A stretch of 64,000 nt of DNA from an uncultured Bacteroidia bacterium. GTDB lineage: Bacteria > Bacteroidota > Bacteroidia > Bacteroidales > UBA932. A model generated the notes under the pieces. That model was given only the letters and a program-made list of their open reading frames with translations, did not search any database and was not told the origin of the DNA. Positions within the stretch are counted from its first letter, which is position 1. Every line of letters begins with the position of its first letter. The DNA lies in the NCBI GenBank assembly GCA_902778105.1, contig CACYWN010000006.1, positions 62,001-126,000 on the forward strand, given 5' to 3'. Position numbers and translations under genes: made by a program. Positions 8,379-16,885 of this stretch are shown here, one piece after another.

Positions 8379-10214
8379 TTATTCCTTGATGCAGCGGATG
8401 GCGTAGGCGTCGGCCCTGGAACCATTGGAAACTGGAGATGCGGAGAAAGACCATGCTCCGGTATATTCCTTGATACCGAAAGCCAGGGCGGCTCCCCGGT
8501 AAGTGTCGTTCTTGTCGTTGTCCAGGCTGGGTGCATTGGTCCAGTAATTTCCCCATAATCCAGCCATACTGCCCATAAACATGGCATATTGGCCGTTGTA
8601 CCGGGTTGTGGCGGGAAAATAGGAAGCCGTTCCCGAAGGACGGTCCAGCATCAGATACCATCCATTCTGGAAATCCAGCAGGTTGATCCATCCGTCGCCG
8701 TTCAAATCCTGTGCCGCGAATTCCGCTTCGCCGCTCAGGTCGTACCAGTGCATTTCACCTTCCGTTTCACCGCTTGCCCACGTAAATCCCCCGGACGAAG
8801 TGATATGACAGAAAGTCTGGGGGTCAGGAACCCGCCAGCCCACGGGACAGGGATCGTAGAAGGTCTTTGTACCCGTATGGACGTAGGTTCCCTCTTCCCG
8901 GACGGTTCCTTCGGGATTGCCCCAGAGCGCGGTGTTGCTTTCGGCGGGACGCAGCCAGTCGGGACTGGTGCTGAACTGGGCATTGTTGCTGATGCAGACC
9001 GTCGGATGCGAGATGGAGTAGGCCAGGGTATTGTTTTCCGTATCGTACATGCTGGTGGAACCGATACTGACCGGATTTCCATCCATATCATAAACCTCCA
9101 GATTCTTCGTATAGGCAGTTCCCTCATTGAGGATCGGAGATCCCGGAAGCGGGTCTTTCCTGCCCCATTGGTACAGGAGACCGTAAGAGGACACATCATT
9201 CGGGTTTTCCAACAGGGCTCCGAGATTGAGGTTCATCGCCTTCACGCCCGATTCAACGGGAAGTTCAATGATATCTTCCTCCGGTTTCCAGATATGCCAG
9301 CTCCAGATGATGTCCCCGGAAGCGTTGGTCGCGGCGATGAGGGCGTTGCCTCTACCCTGGGTGGTTTCAAAACGGATATTATCCCCTTCCAGGGAGACAG
9401 AGGAAATGAGTCCTTTCCTGGTCTGCCAGACCAGTTTCGCTCCGGCCGGGGAAAGGGCGGCGGGTTCTTTGAGCCCCTCGCATGCGATGCCGTTTCCACG
9501 GACGGTGGCCTTGAACTCAAATACCCCGTTATGGGTGACCAGGTAGGAATTGGAAGTTCCCTTTTCACTGAGGTTTTCCAATTTATGCGTAATGTCGGTT
9601 CCTTTTTGGATAATGCTTACACTCGCCGTCATCTCATAGACTTTTCGGCTCGGGGCATAAATGGTAATGCGGGCTTCCCGGTCCACGTCCTTCGTGTTTT
9701 CCTCGGCGGAAAGGGTGAGGATGTTGCCAGACGCGGAGGCTTCCAGCCAGTTTCCTTCCAGTTCATATTCCCACGTGGGCATATTCGTCTGGATTGTGAT
9801 GGAATAATCCTGCTTTTCTGAGGTGAGCGTCAGTTCTTCGCCGCAATCCAGCGACAGGGTGGGAACGAAAATGGAACCGGACTGGGACACCGTGACCGTT
9901 GCGGAGGCTTGGGGAGAGCCGGACGCCGGTGCAAAGATGCGGACCTTTGCACTCCGGGGAACGGTTTCTTCATTCTTGGCCGCCGTTAGGGTCAGACTGT
10001 TCTTCCCCTTGCTGCCCGAAAGCCAGGAGGCGCTTCCCATGTCAAACCCCCAGTCATCCTGATTGGTGGAGAAGGAGATGGAAACCGTTCCACCCCCGGC
10101 GGGAATGGAATGCGTGTCTGATCCTTCCAGGGTCAGGGAAGGTTCCGGAGCCGGAGCGGTGCAGGATGCGACAAGCAGGAAAAGCAGAAAACATGAAATA
10201 GAAGGATGTTTCAT
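8379..10214 (-). CDS. Lipoprotein with two BACON-like domains and a C-terminal FISUMP domain
   Basis: The 611-residue product begins MKHPSISCFLLFLLVASC, a signal peptide with lipobox Cys18, so it is probably surface-exposed or periplasmic and membrane-anchored. Two roughly 90-residue BACON-like Ig modules follow (segments such as SIPAGGGTVSISFSTNQDDW and the second copy near DYSITIQTNMPTWEYELEGNW). The C-terminal third is a Fibrobacter succinogenes major paralogous (FISUMP) domain, with YDPCPVGWRVPDPQTF and a terminal AYAIRCIKE. It is the last gene of a four-gene minus-strand unit, 7 bases after the PorV-like gene. BACON domains are often linked to carbohydrate or mucin binding; the ligand is not evident. 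I start at 10214 so that the lipoprotein signal comes first. Confidence 0.85.
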   Translation of the reverse strand: MKHPSISCFLLFLLVASCTAPAPEPSLTLEGSDTHSIPAGGGTVSISFSTNQDDWGFDMGSASWLSGSKGKNSLTLTAAKNEETVPRSAKVRIFAPASGSPQASATVTVSQSGSIFVPTLSLDCGEELTLTSEKQDYSITIQTNMPTWEYELEGNWLEASASGNILTLSAEENTKDVDREARITIYAPSRKVYEMTASVSIIQKGTDITHKLENLSEKGTSNSYLVTHNGVFEFKATVRGNGIACEGLKEPAALSPAGAKLVWQTRKGLISSVSLEGDNIRFETTQGRGNALIAATNASGDIIWSWHIWKPEEDIIELPVESGVKAMNLNLGALLENPNDVSSYGLLYQWGRKDPLPGSPILNEGTAYTKNLEVYDMDGNPVSIGSTSMYDTENNTLAYSISHPTVCISNNAQFSTSPDWLRPAESNTALWGNPEGTVREEGTYVHTGTKTFYDPCPVGWRVPDPQTFCHITSSGGFTWASGETEGEMHWYDLSGEAEFAAQDLNGDGWINLLDFQNGWYLMLDRPSGTASYFPATTRYNGQYAMFMGSMAGLWGNYWTNAPSLDNDKNDTYRGAALAFGIKEYTGAWSFSASPVSNGSRADAYAIRCIKE

Positions 10215-10221
10215 AACCTCG

Positions 10222-11127
10222 TCAAATAACGTAACTGATCGTAATGAAAACCGTATTTTGGTGATTATCCCCAAGGAAAGCCCAACCGGCATCCAGTTGA
10301 AGCCCCTTGATTCTTCCTCCAAGTCCAAGTGTTGCGAAAGAGGCTGTTCCCTGTGTGCGGGAACCCAGATGATATCCAGCCCGGACTCCGACGGAATCCT
10401 TCCACCAGTAGTCTGCCGCCACACCGGCCATCAAGGTTCCGGAAACCAGCCAATCCACCTGGGTCAGCAGACGGAGGCCCTTGACGGCCTCATAGGACAT
10501 ACCCGCCTTAATCATCGTGGGTTGTGTATAAGAGTTTCCTGATTCCGAATACTTGACCGGAGTACCGATATGGGCGAGGACCAGGCCAGCCTGGAACGCA
10601 TCCTTGCGGAAGGTGGCGGAAATATCGGCGCTGAACACCGTTGCTTTTGCATCGACGGCAAGGGAAGAAGAAACCATTTTGGCAACGAGCCCGACGGATA
10701 ATCCCGGTATGATCCGGTAGGCTCCGCCTATGCCCAGGATGGTTTCCGAGGGAGAGAAACGCTCGACAATCTGGTTGGCTACCCCATTATCGTCATACAG
10801 TTCATACGCAGGGCTCCGGAATGTTTTTCCCAACAAGCCGAGGGACAACCTGTCCTTTTTCCAACCGAAAGAGGCAGAAAGGATCTTGCTGCCTGAAACG
10901 GATGGGGTCCAAAGACCGTATGTGATTCCCGAGAGGATTCTTTTATCGGAGAAAGCAAGGGCTGACGCATTGTTTTCCCAGGCGAATGCCGTCGCTTCCG
11001 ATGCAGCGGATATACCCGCCCGGCCGAAAGCTTCCGCATCGGGAACAACCTGCAGGGAAGGCAGGACTTGCCCGTGAAGTATCGTGCAGGTCATCAAGCC
11101 TGCAAAAAGGAAAACATACTTTTTCAT
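10222..11127 (-). CDS. PorV/PorQ-family outer-membrane barrel protein
   Basis: The 301-residue product has a signal peptide (MKKYVFLFAGLMTCTILHGQ) and then VVPDAEAFGRAGISAASEATAFAWENNASAL, the hallmark N-terminus of the PorV/PorQ (FadL-like) family, followed by alternating amphipathic strands to the C-terminus. PorV shuttles T9SS cargo from the translocon to the attachment complex. The start codon overlaps the stop of the upstream S8 protease gene, whose product carries a T9SS sorting domain, which suggests a shuttle or partner specific to that cargo. It is shorter than canonical PorV, so I treat it as a paralogue. Confidence 0.8.
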   Translation of the reverse strand: MKKYVFLFAGLMTCTILHGQVLPSLQVVPDAEAFGRAGISAASEATAFAWENNASALAFSDKRILSGITYGLWTPSVSGSKILSASFGWKKDRLSLGLLGKTFRSPAYELYDDNGVANQIVERFSPSETILGIGGAYRIIPGLSVGLVAKMVSSSLAVDAKATVFSADISATFRKDAFQAGLVLAHIGTPVKYSESGNSYTQPTMIKAGMSYEAVKGLRLLTQVDWLVSGTLMAGVAADYWWKDSVGVRAGYHLGSRTQGTASFATLGLGGRIKGLQLDAGWAFLGDNHQNTVFITISYVI

Positions 11128-13766
11128 AGCTTCACGATGCTGTACTTAAATGATTTTCCGTTCATGGTCAGGAGAACGGTATAAGGTCCGGGTGCCGCCT
11201 GTCCCATATCGATCATAGCCGGTTCGAAGGGGGTGATGGCCGATTCTCCCTGATAGAAAGAGGCTCCAGCCGCCGATACGACCCGAACGGAAACCTGCTG
11301 ATCCGTGGAAGTCCGGATATAGAGTTTTTCCCGCACGGGATTGGGATAGACATCCACTTCATGGGAACCGTCCCGTACGAGGACTCGGAACTGCTGGGAA
11401 ACCTTTTTTCCCCGGATATCGGTGGCGGTTACCGTCACTGTCGCATAACCGTAGTTCATGGGTGTCAGATAGAAATAACCATCCTGGGAAGTCAGGTTTA
11501 CGACGGTAGCATTGTCAATGGAAATGGTATATTGCAAGTTTTCCCCGTCATCATCCTTGAAATAATCCTCGCAGCGCAACTCTTCCGTGATATTTCTGGC
11601 GTCGAATATCCGGTCTTCAAACTGGTTGACAATCTCAGGTTCATGATTATCCAGAACAGTGATGGAAACGGATTGCCGGGCAGAGGCGCCATAGGTATCC
11701 GTAACCACCAGCGTGGCTGCATAATGTCCGGAAGGCAAGTCCGGACCAGATGCCACGATTCTGGGCTGATTCCGGACCAGAGTATCCAGCACGATTCCAT
11801 CCGAGTCTTTCTGCAGGTCAATCAGATAGAAATGACCGTCTTCGTCATGGATACTGAAATCAAGCGAACCTGTCTGGTGTGGTTTCAGGGTCAACTTCGT
11901 CTCTCCCAGGGACTGGATAGCCGGCGGGGTATTGCTGCCCGTGGTGACGGAAAGGCGGCTGGTCAGTCCTGACAGGTTGCCGGCCAGATCCGCAGCGGCT
12001 GCGGCGACGTAATAGCACCGGTTGAATTCCAGTCCGCTGATGGTTCCTTCAAGCGTGTCTCCAGGCTGATTGTTTTCATCCAGATAGAACTGGGCGAACA
12101 TCAGTTCATCGGAAACGGCATCGAACGGTTCCAAGGCATAATAGACCATGATGGAGGTGGGGATTCCGTCGTCTCCGTCCTTTGGAATCCGGACTGAAAA
12201 ATGGATATTGTTGGACTGTGTTCCCGCTTCCAGGTCAAAAGGTGTTTCCGGAGGAATGCCGCCGCTTCCGGCGATGGCGCGGTACGCATTGACAAGTCCG
12301 GCTCCCATCCGGAAACTCTTGTTGAAGGAAACGAGCGGGGTGGCGCTTTCCGTAAGCCGCTGCCATAATTCGTCCGGTGTGAATCCTTCTCCGCCGTATT
12401 GGGACACGATGAGCGCCGCTACGCCGGAAACATGGGGACAGGCCATGGACGTTCCCTGATACAGGCCGTATCGGTTATTGGGCAAGGTGCTCATGATCTG
12501 GGTCCCTTTCTTCGCATCTCCGCCCGGAGCCGAAATAACCACCCAGTCACCGTAATTGGAATAGTAGGCGCGCCGGTAGTCCGCGCCAACGGCCGCGACG
12601 CTCAGGATATGTTCATAGTCGCTGCTGCTGACATTCCTGTTTTCATTGCCGGCGGCAAAGATGACGATGCCCCCCTTCATCGGGCCCGTCTGTATGCCGT
12701 TCTCATCAATGCCGGCATACTTGATGAAATAGTCTACGGCCGCCTTGAGGGATTTCGGCGTCGTGGTTTCCGTCGTATATCCCCAGCTGTTCTGGGAAAT
12801 GACGGCACCATGGTCGGCGCTCCACTTGATGGCGGCGGTGCCGCTGCCCTCCTTTTCTCCGTCGAAGATCTGGCAGGACATCAGCCGGACGCCTTTTTGT
12901 CCCTTTGCCGCGTCGCCGCCCGCAATGCCGCAGACGCCTTTGCCATTGTTGTTCACGGCGGCGATGGTTCCGGCTACATGGGTGCCGTGGTTCTCCGCAT
13001 TGACCTGGTAGGAGTCGTTCACGAAATTGTACCCATAGACGGTATCCCCGGTCTTTTCAGGGTTGTGCCACATATTGTCGGCCAGGTCTTCGTGCTTATA
13101 GTCGATACCACCGTCGACGATGCCGACGATGACCTCGGGTGATCCGGTTGTGTACCGTTTCCAGACCGGAAAGACGTTGATGTCGCAGCCGCTGACCGAG
13201 GATACACCGTCGCCCTTGTTCTTGTAATGCCATTGCTGGAGCAGGCGCGGGTCGTCGAAGGGAAGGGAGGAACCGGCAGCCATGCGGGCGGGAACCGGTT
13301 CATCCGTGAAAACGGGTTCACTGTCCGTATCTATCCTGATTTTCGGAAGGAATTCAATCAGTTCCGCACCCGGAAACCCTACCCAACCGTCTGCTGCCCG
13401 GGTCAGGGACACTTCAGGATCATATTCCACGACATACCAGCGGTGGAGTCCCTCCAGACGGGTTCTTTCCTCGAATCTCCCGGCTTCGGGGAACAGGCGG
13501 TGCATCCGCAGGATACCGTCCGATCCGAAGGAACGGGTACGGCCCAGCTGGACGTTTCCGTCCGGACCGGTGATCTGTTCCAGTTCCCGGGATGTTTCCT
13601 CATTGAACAGGATATTCAGGACATCCGGAATCCTTTCGCTTTCCGGAATCCGGGCGCCGAAAACACGCTCATTTTCCAGTTCAGGCGGGGTGTCCGGTAA
13701 TCCGTTTGTTTGGCAGCCGGTTATAACAAAACCGGCTGAGAGAAGAGCGTAGAGGATTTTTTTCAC
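11124..13766 (-). CDS. Subtilisin-like S8 protease with T9SS C-terminal sorting domain
   Basis: The 880-residue product shows the S8 triad: Asp218 (GIVDGGID), His260 (ENHGTHVAGT) and Ser440 (QGTSMACPHVSG), with Asn in FAAGNE near 374. After the catalytic domain come fibronectin/cadherin-like modules. The last 85 residues (DVYPNPVREKLYIRT onward, ending SFKYSIVKL) are a type A T9SS sorting domain. Oddly the N-terminus MKKILYALLSAGFVITGC looks like a lipoprotein signal (lipobox ITGC), which would anchor the chain, whereas T9SS cargo normally uses signal peptidase I. The gene starts at the stop of the preceding small secreted-protein gene and overlaps the PorV-like gene by 4 bases. Likely a surface or secreted endopeptidase. 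Confidence 0.92.
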   Translation of the reverse strand: MKKILYALLSAGFVITGCQTNGLPDTPPELENERVFGARIPESERIPDVLNILFNEETSRELEQITGPDGNVQLGRTRSFGSDGILRMHRLFPEAGRFEERTRLEGLHRWYVVEYDPEVSLTRAADGWVGFPGAELIEFLPKIRIDTDSEPVFTDEPVPARMAAGSSLPFDDPRLLQQWHYKNKGDGVSSVSGCDINVFPVWKRYTTGSPEVIVGIVDGGIDYKHEDLADNMWHNPEKTGDTVYGYNFVNDSYQVNAENHGTHVAGTIAAVNNNGKGVCGIAGGDAAKGQKGVRLMSCQIFDGEKEGSGTAAIKWSADHGAVISQNSWGYTTETTTPKSLKAAVDYFIKYAGIDENGIQTGPMKGGIVIFAAGNENRNVSSSDYEHILSVAAVGADYRRAYYSNYGDWVVISAPGGDAKKGTQIMSTLPNNRYGLYQGTSMACPHVSGVAALIVSQYGGEGFTPDELWQRLTESATPLVSFNKSFRMGAGLVNAYRAIAGSGGIPPETPFDLEAGTQSNNIHFSVRIPKDGDDGIPTSIMVYYALEPFDAVSDELMFAQFYLDENNQPGDTLEGTISGLEFNRCYYVAAAAADLAGNLSGLTSRLSVTTGSNTPPAIQSLGETKLTLKPHQTGSLDFSIHDEDGHFYLIDLQKDSDGIVLDTLVRNQPRIVASGPDLPSGHYAATLVVTDTYGASARQSVSITVLDNHEPEIVNQFEDRIFDARNITEELRCEDYFKDDDGENLQYTISIDNATVVNLTSQDGYFYLTPMNYGYATVTVTATDIRGKKVSQQFRVLVRDGSHEVDVYPNPVREKLYIRTSTDQQVSVRVVSAAGASFYQGESAITPFEPAMIDMGQAAPGPYTVLLTMNGKSFKYSIVKL

Positions 13767-14446
13767 TACTGTTCCGGATTTAAGAAATCAACTACTTTCT
13801 GTAAACTTTCCGGCTGGTTCCACTTGATTTTGTTGGCTTTCAGCCAGGCTTTCCATTCGGCCTTGCGACTGTCCGGAAGCTGTTTTTCCACTTCGCGGCG
13901 ATCGGCCCGGACACTGTTTCCCTGATAGAAGAGGTAGTACTTGGTGAGGATATCCAGCATTTCCCCTTCACTGCGCGAATTCTGTAGCAGCATATGGTTC
14001 TGGTTGATCTGGCTGTCTGTTTCAATGGAAGATAACTTGCGGGTTGCGGAGGTAACGGACGAAGATCCATAGGCGCCACCTGTCTCCAGCAGGGCATCGT
14101 AGTCTCCCAGTTTTTCGAGGACGACGCAGCCTCTCCCGGACCGGGAAACCACTTCCATCATCTCTCCGCCTACATTCAGATAGGTTTTACCGCCTATTTC
14201 GGCGCCATCCACTTGCATCAGGTCGGCTTCCCGGATGAGCCCTTTCTCATCCAGGTAATGGAGTTGTCCCCGGCGGAGGTGGATATTCAAAAGGTAGGGT
14301 TTGCTGTCGGCACCCCTGAAGGCGACAGATCCCGATTCGAAGGCTGGTAACAGGTACGGCCAGGTCGTCGTCGGATCCTGGGCGAAGGCAGGTCCGGCCA
14401 GGAAACTGGACACGACACAGGCCATGATCAGTATTCTTTTTCTCAT
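13766..14446 (-). CDS. Secreted protein of unknown function, first gene of the T9SS protease unit
   Basis: The 226-residue product has a clear signal peptide (MRKRILIMACVVSSFLAGPAFAQ). The middle has short beta-like segments (DSKPYLLNIHLRRGQLHYLDEKGLIREADLMQ) and the C-terminal half is charged and probably helical (RREVEKQLPDSRKAEWKAWLKANKIKW). I recognise no domain. Its last base is the first base of the S8 protease start region, so translation is coupled. By position it may assist folding, inhibition or export of the protease; that is inference. Confidence 0.75.
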   Translation of the reverse strand: MRKRILIMACVVSSFLAGPAFAQDPTTTWPYLLPAFESGSVAFRGADSKPYLLNIHLRRGQLHYLDEKGLIREADLMQVDGAEIGGKTYLNVGGEMMEVVSRSGRGCVVLEKLGDYDALLETGGAYGSSSVTSATRKLSSIETDSQINQNHMLLQNSRSEGEMLDILTKYYLFYQGNSVRADRREVEKQLPDSRKAEWKAWLKANKIKWNQPESLQKVVDFLNPEQ

Positions 14447-14482
14447 AGTCTTTTAAACAGGCGTTTGTTCCTGCAAGTGTAA

Positions 14483-14518
14483 TAAAAAACACCCGCAAAA
14501 ATCATGCGGGTGTCTTTC
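14483..14518 (-). terminator. Intrinsic terminator after the left SusCD operon
   Basis: ACACCCGC (14489-14496) pairs with GCGGGTGT (14506-14513). On the minus strand the stem is followed by TTTTTTATT, a good U-tract. It ends the minus-strand transcript of the broken susC locus and separates it from the T9SS unit. Confidence 0.8.
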
Positions 14519-14533
14519 ATAGAGCGATAGGGA

Positions 14534-15457
14534 TTACAGCTTTACGGCAGTGATGTCCGGAATGACAACGCCGACATAGCCGAGACCTTCCAGCAGCGCC
14601 TCGAAACCGAGACCTTCCTGGAATTTCAGTCCGGTGACCTTGCCGGTTTCATCCTTGATGATCTGCACGGTGTTGGAACCGGTCTTATCTTCATTCTCCC
14701 AGTCATCGCCGGCCTCGTTGCTGTCGATCCAGTAGAGGGTGACGGGGGTTTCTCCGCTATACTTGTACTCGGACTGCTGGCCGTAAGGAATATTGATAGT
14801 GTTCAACGTCTCATCCACATTGCCATAGAACATGGTTTCATCAATCGCCCAGCCCGAGTTGGCGAACAGGTTGAAGAACCAGACCATGTGGTCGTCGTTT
14901 TCGTCCTTCCGGATTTCGAACTCGTATTCGGCACCTTCGGTGGAATCCGAGCAGGTAGCCTTGTACTTGCCGATGATGCCGGACATCGGGTGGTCCACGT
15001 CACCGACCGTCACCGTGCAGGTAGACTGGTAGCCGAGAGCGACGTTCTGGGTAGGTTCGAGTTCAACGGTGAACTTGAGGTCGCCGGTGTAGTCGGGATC
15101 GTAGATGACGGCGAATTCGATGTACTGCGTGCGGTTCGTAGCATCAAAGGAAAGGGTACCGGAAGTGGTGTTCAACTTGTAATTTTCACCAGCCTTCGCC
15201 GTTCCGTCCTTGACCGTGAATTTGATGGTCTCGGCAAGACCTTTCACGGAACCCAGGGTGACGGGAATCTTGATGGTTTCCGTCTGGGGAACGATGGTGC
15301 CATCTTCCTTGATGATAGCCTCGTCAAGGGCAGCGTTAGCCTGGTCGAAAGCGACGAAGGCGTTGGCATCGTCAAAGACGGGCGGAAGATTCTTGCTGCA
15401 GGAGACGGCAGCGGCCATTCCCGCGATCAGAAGCATATAAAGAAATACTTTTTTCAT
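14534..15457 (-). CDS. SusCD-associated lipoprotein with Calx-beta-like domain
   Basis: From the ATG at 15457 the 307-residue product begins MKKVFLYMLLIAGMAAAVSCSKN, a lipoprotein signal. Residues about 55-160 resemble a Calx-beta/DUF4843-type Ig fold (IKIPVTLGSVKGLAETIKFTV ... GTLSFDATNRTQYIEFAV). The C-terminal part is beta-rich and unassigned (GIIGKYKATCSDSTEGAEYEF onward). It is the third gene after susC and susD, the usual place for a surface glycan-binding or accessory lipoprotein. An ATG 9 bases upstream (15466) is an alternative start. If the upstream susC is truly broken this gene may be orphaned. Confidence 0.75.
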   Translation of the reverse strand: MKKVFLYMLLIAGMAAAVSCSKNLPPVFDDANAFVAFDQANAALDEAIIKEDGTIVPQTETIKIPVTLGSVKGLAETIKFTVKDGTAKAGENYKLNTTSGTLSFDATNRTQYIEFAVIYDPDYTGDLKFTVELEPTQNVALGYQSTCTVTVGDVDHPMSGIIGKYKATCSDSTEGAEYEFEIRKDENDDHMVWFFNLFANSGWAIDETMFYGNVDETLNTINIPYGQQSEYKYSGETPVTLYWIDSNEAGDDWENEDKTGSNTVQIIKDETGKVTGLKFQEGLGFEALLEGLGYVGVVIPDITAVKL

Positions 15458-15472
15458 AATGCGCATCCTTTA

Positions 15473-16864
15473 TTAATATTGATCGTTCTGAACCAGGTTT
15501 TCGTTGACTTCCATTTCGCGCTTGGGAATCGGAAGGGCCCAACGATAGTCCGGGAACGGGATGTTGCGACGGGATTCCTCGAGGTTCCAGGAGGCATCGC
15601 GGTTGGCAGGCATGCTCCAGCGGGCGAGGTCGAAGAAGATGTGACCTTCCCAGGCGAGTTCCTTGCGTCGCTCGGTCCTCACGGCGTCCATACCGGCGGA
15701 GGTAAGGGCGGCGGCACCCCGGCGGGAGGTGATGGCGTTCAGGTCGGCAAGGGCGGTGGTACCGGCGACGGAAGCGCCGTTCACGATGGCCTCGGCCCGA
15801 TTCAGATACATTTCGGACAGACGGAGGATGACCGTATTGTTGGCATCCGGAACCGTCAGGCCCTTACCGGCATACTTGAGGGTCCACCAGAGACCGTCCG
15901 TCTGCTTGCTGTCCTGGCAATAGAGATCGCCACGGACGTCGCCGTCCGCATAGAGGGCGATCAGGCTGGGCGAGGCGATGCAGTCACCATAGGCGCCTTC
16001 CGGATAGGTCATGTAGCTGCAGTCCAGGTTGGAGTAGTTCGTCAGGTCGATGTAGTTCTCGAAGATGACCTCGGAACCACCCACGTCCTGTGTCCAGACG
16101 GAAGCGTATTCATCCGCTTCATACAGCTTGTAATTGCTGTTGTTGATGACCTTCGTCGCATAGTCGGCAGCGTTCTGCCACTGGCTCATGTACAGGTACA
16201 CGCGGGAAAGGAGGGCCTGGATGGCGGCCTGGGAAACAACAGCCTTCTTGTCCTTCGCATTGCTGCGGGTATAGGCGGGGTCGATAGCAGCTTCAGCCTC
16301 CTTGAGGTCGTTGACGATGTTGTCGTAGACAGTCAGCACGTCGTCACGTTCGGGACGGGCGTCAGGATCGGTATGATAGACATAGGGAACACCCAGTTTC
16401 TGCTCAGGCTTCAGAGAACCCGCGTTCATGAACAGGGCCTCAGCCTTGAGGTTGTTCAGGTCCTGAGTGGTCACGCCGGCCGCTTCGTCTTCCTTGCCTT
16501 CGAGGTTGTCGATGACATTGTTGCAGCGGGAAATGGTGACATATCCCGTGGACCAGAGGCCGGAAGTTGCATCGGCGGTATAATTCCAGTTCATCTGGGT
16601 GGAATACCGGTTGGAATTGTGGTCGATGTGCTTGATGCCGTTACCGCCACGCATTTCGGATTCGAGGACGAATTCACCGCCATACCAGCCGGAACCGCCG
16701 AGTGCGTTATAAGCACCGATGACCGCTTTGTCCAGACCGTCATAGGAGGACAGGGTGAGTTCCGTACTCTGGGACAGGACAGGGGCTTTCTCCAGGAAGT
16801 CCTGGCAAGCCGTCGTGCCGAGGATTGCGAATCCAATCAGAATATAGGAAATGATTCTTTTCAT
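15473..16864 (-). CDS. SusD/RagB-family lipoprotein, apparently with an internal deletion
   Basis: SusD proteins are lids on SusC transporters and bind the incoming ligand. The 463-residue product has a lipobox (MKRIISYILIGFAILGTTAC), the N-terminal CQDFLEKAPVLSQSTELTLSSYDGLDKAVIGAYNAL, and the C-terminal RRKELAWEGHIFFDLARW and WALPIPKREMEVN motifs. The helix that normally reads like E-ALFLRALAYFDLxRLYG-xP is shortened: EALFMNAG runs directly into SLKPEQKLGVPYVY, an apparent in-frame loss of roughly 15-20 residues near 16430. The frame stays open. Whether this is real or an assembly fault is unclear, but the neighbouring susC shows similar gaps. Confidence 0.85.
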   Translation of the reverse strand: MKRIISYILIGFAILGTTACQDFLEKAPVLSQSTELTLSSYDGLDKAVIGAYNALGGSGWYGGEFVLESEMRGGNGIKHIDHNSNRYSTQMNWNYTADATSGLWSTGYVTISRCNNVIDNLEGKEDEAAGVTTQDLNNLKAEALFMNAGSLKPEQKLGVPYVYHTDPDARPERDDVLTVYDNIVNDLKEAEAAIDPAYTRSNAKDKKAVVSQAAIQALLSRVYLYMSQWQNAADYATKVINNSNYKLYEADEYASVWTQDVGGSEVIFENYIDLTNYSNLDCSYMTYPEGAYGDCIASPSLIALYADGDVRGDLYCQDSKQTDGLWWTLKYAGKGLTVPDANNTVILRLSEMYLNRAEAIVNGASVAGTTALADLNAITSRRGAAALTSAGMDAVRTERRKELAWEGHIFFDLARWSMPANRDASWNLEESRRNIPFPDYRWALPIPKREMEVNENLVQNDQY

Positions 16865-16885
16865 AATAGTCTTCTCCTTTTCAGT

